Shown piece by piece: positions 62,953 to 64,000 of a stretch of DNA of 64,000 bases. The stretch lies in the NCBI RefSeq assembly GCF_964033635.1, contig NZ_OZ035533.1, forward strand, positions 6,714,473 to 6,778,472, in the 5' to 3' direction. Position 1 is the first letter of the stretch; every line of letters begins with the position of its first letter. This stretch comes from Chitinophaga sp. MM2321. Lineage in GTDB: Bacteria > Bacteroidota > Bacteroidia > Chitinophagales > Chitinophagaceae. The position numbers and the translations under genes were made by a program. The notes beneath the pieces are model-generated. The model searched no databases, was not told the DNA's origin, and saw nothing but the letters and a program-made list of their open reading frames with translations.

Positions 62953-63061
62953 ACCAGGATTGTCAGGATAAAAAAAGATTAGCAGGATGGGTGTTTTGCT
63001 GTTTATAAAAAAACAAAACATCCATCCTGCTAATCTTTTAAATCTTTTTAATCCTGGTCTA
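62953..63061. repeat. Long palindromic repeat, copy D
   Basis: Imperfect inverted repeat with ACCAGGATT (62953-62961) pairing with AATCCTGGT, and GATTAGCAGGATGG pairing with CCATCCTGCTAATC (63022-63035). It supplies the TAG stop codon of the DUF3127 gene (63059-63061) on the minus strand and lies upstream of the FAD dehydrogenase. Confidence 0.85.
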
Positions 63062-63445
63062 GAAGGGGAGATCATCACCACCGTCATTACCAGGAGCTGG
63101 TGTTTGCGGGGTGTTGTAATTAGGCATTGGATCAGCGCCGGGAGCAGGAGCAGCCATCACAGATTCCATACGCCATGCATCCAGGTTGGTGATGTAGTTC
63201 ACCTTACCTTCTTTTTCCCATCTGGTACCCTTGATATTGAAATAAACTTTAACGTTTTCTCCCTCATTAAACCGGTCAACAATACCTGTGCGGTCTTGTA
63301 CCGACTGGAATTTAATGTAGTTGTTGATAACACGGCCATTGATATCATCAGATTTTTCGATAACGAACTCTCTTGTCTTAAAAGTTTCGCTACGTTGTAC
63401 CGTGTTGTACTTCACAATCAGCTTTCCGGTAATTTCAAAACTCAT
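63059..63445 (-). CDS. DUF3127 protein
   Basis: 128 residues. DUF3127 domain: MSFEITGKLIVKYNTVQRSE, FKTREFVIEKSDD, EGENVKVYFNIKGTRWEKEGKVNYITNLDAWRME. It looks like a small OB-fold protein, and the acidic tail ending DDLPF resembles the C-terminal tip by which SSB recruits partners. It could bind DNA or RNA. The tail is Pro/Ala-rich. It has its own promoter and a TAG stop within palindrome copy D. Confidence 0.88.
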   Translation of the reverse strand: MSFEITGKLIVKYNTVQRSETFKTREFVIEKSDDINGRVINNYIKFQSVQDRTGIVDRFNEGENVKVYFNIKGTRWEKEGKVNYITNLDAWRMESVMAAPAPGADPMPNYNTPQTPAPGNDGGDDLPF

Positions 63446-64000
63446 AGAAAAATTATTTTAAATTCAGAAGCATCAAAGATAAGGTATTCACTGAAGTGCG
63501 TGCAAATATTTTTTAGCAATACTGTGCGCGCGGTTATATAAAGAATTAGTCCGGTAATTACTAGCGTGAAACACATTTTTTTAAATGGAGATACTAACAT
63601 AGTTTTGCACCCTTCGCAGGAAAATTGTGAATATCTCATGGTTTTACTGTGAAGGATTTTTTTAGGAAGATGAGTTACGATATTATTTTATCAATTATAT
63701 CTCCATATTTATGATAAAAAGGACAATGATAAAGGTAAAGGTGCTGTTAATCAACATGATTTATAGTACTGAAAAGCGTGTATCGTCAGTGCTGTAAAGC
63801 GTTGGCAGCAGGGCAATGAGAAGTAGTTACACACTGTAATCAGGAGAATATAAACAAGGGTAGATAAATTTTTTTTTTCAACATTTTCTACAGATATTCG
63901 TCATCCTGTCTGAAAATTTTTCAACATCCTGCGTTGAGGAATTTACGAATTCGAGAACTTAGCATCCTTAATTAAGAAACAACTAATTTTTTTTATCTCA
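63446..64000. other. 555-bp non-coding region
   Basis: No convincing gene was found. It contains the DUF3127 promoter on the minus strand and a perfect plus-strand -10 TAGTTTTG at 63600-63607. Two tiny overlapping frames (14 codons from 63669 and 28 codons following) have no support. The plus-strand promoter could serve a small RNA or a gene beyond the window. Confidence 0.5.
63474..63506 (-). promoter_or_regulatory. Promoter of the DUF3127 gene
   Basis: On the minus strand, TTTG (63506-63503), 21 bases, then TATCTTTG (63481-63474). This matches the Bacteroidota consensus. The start codon at 63445 is about 29 bases downstream. Confidence 0.75.

Noticed and set aside
63669..63800. Two tiny overlapping frames (14 and 28 codons) in the last intergenic region
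   Set aside because: No coding signal, and length is within what chance gives.
1..64000. CRISPR arrays, insertion sequences, phage genes, tRNA and rRNA genes
   Set aside because: None seen: no short regular spacer-repeat arrays, no transposase or integrase motifs, and no tRNA-like cloverleaf that holds up.

Overview
The window is chromosomal DNA from a member of the phylum Bacteroidota, most likely Chitinophaga or a close relative in the Chitinophagaceae. The evidence is the TAnnTTTG type of -10 element in front of many genes, the lack of clear Shine-Dalgarno sequences, a TonB receptor with an N-terminal carboxypeptidase-regulatory domain, two GH92 enzymes, a 1105-residue SecA, and lineage-typical small families (DUF3127, and a DUF6452/DUF6048-like pair). 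I placed 46 protein genes. I saw no tRNA, rRNA, CRISPR array, insertion sequence or prophage.

Region by region. 1-6.1 kb: a PlcP/LpxH-like metallophosphoesterase, a small unknown protein, a TonB-dependent receptor and a beta-helix-like lipoprotein. Each is preceded by the same promoter: four TTAACA-like hexamers spaced exactly 11 bp, a 9-bp gap, then a -10 box. This looks like a PhoB/PhoP-type regulon. 6.1-13.4 kb: YHS lipoprotein, M13 peptidase, a membrane protein/truncated hemoglobin/RarA operon, and penicillin-binding protein 1C. 13.7-16.1 kb: a thiosulfate-dehydrogenase-like dihaem cytochrome, a DsrE-like protein and a solute-binding protein. This operon sits between pbpC and the alpha-2-macroglobulin gene, which are adjacent in many bacteria. 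16.2-30.8 kb: alpha-2-macroglobulin, a double ABC ATPase, an ElaA-like acetyltransferase, two envelope proteins, UvrA, FabF and a fatty acid desaturase. 31-37 kb: a LacI regulator and two GH92 genes, one of which has Gln where the catalytic Glu should be. 37-46.3 kb: a seven-gene cluster on the minus strand (a ThuA-sugar dehydrogenase-PKD-cytochrome c fusion, ThuA, DUF1080, cytochrome c, a TIM-barrel isomerase, a Gfo/Idh/MocA oxidoreductase, an MFS transporter) that looks like a 3-keto-sugar pathway. 46.7-52.6 kb: SecA, DeoC, a SPOR protein and an M20 amidohydrolase. 52.7-55.5 kb: a YtrA-like GntR regulator with an ABC exporter and a clear operator. 55.7-63.4 kb: GlyA, a sugar nucleotidyltransferase, a flavin oxidoreductase, a NatAB-like transporter, an FAD dehydrogenase and a DUF3127 protein.

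The window also carries several non-coding repeat families. The most striking is a long palindrome (arms around 50 bp, built from GACCAGGATT... and GATTAGCAGGATGG blocks). It occurs four times, each time overlapping stop codons, and in two genes it supplies the last codons of the protein. There is also a single unpaired arm, a separate 35-bp hairpin, a CCCCGGAGGGG-type inverted repeat, and short AATTCGTAATT-type repeats just upstream of genes.

All functions are read from sequence motifs and family knowledge. No database search was run.
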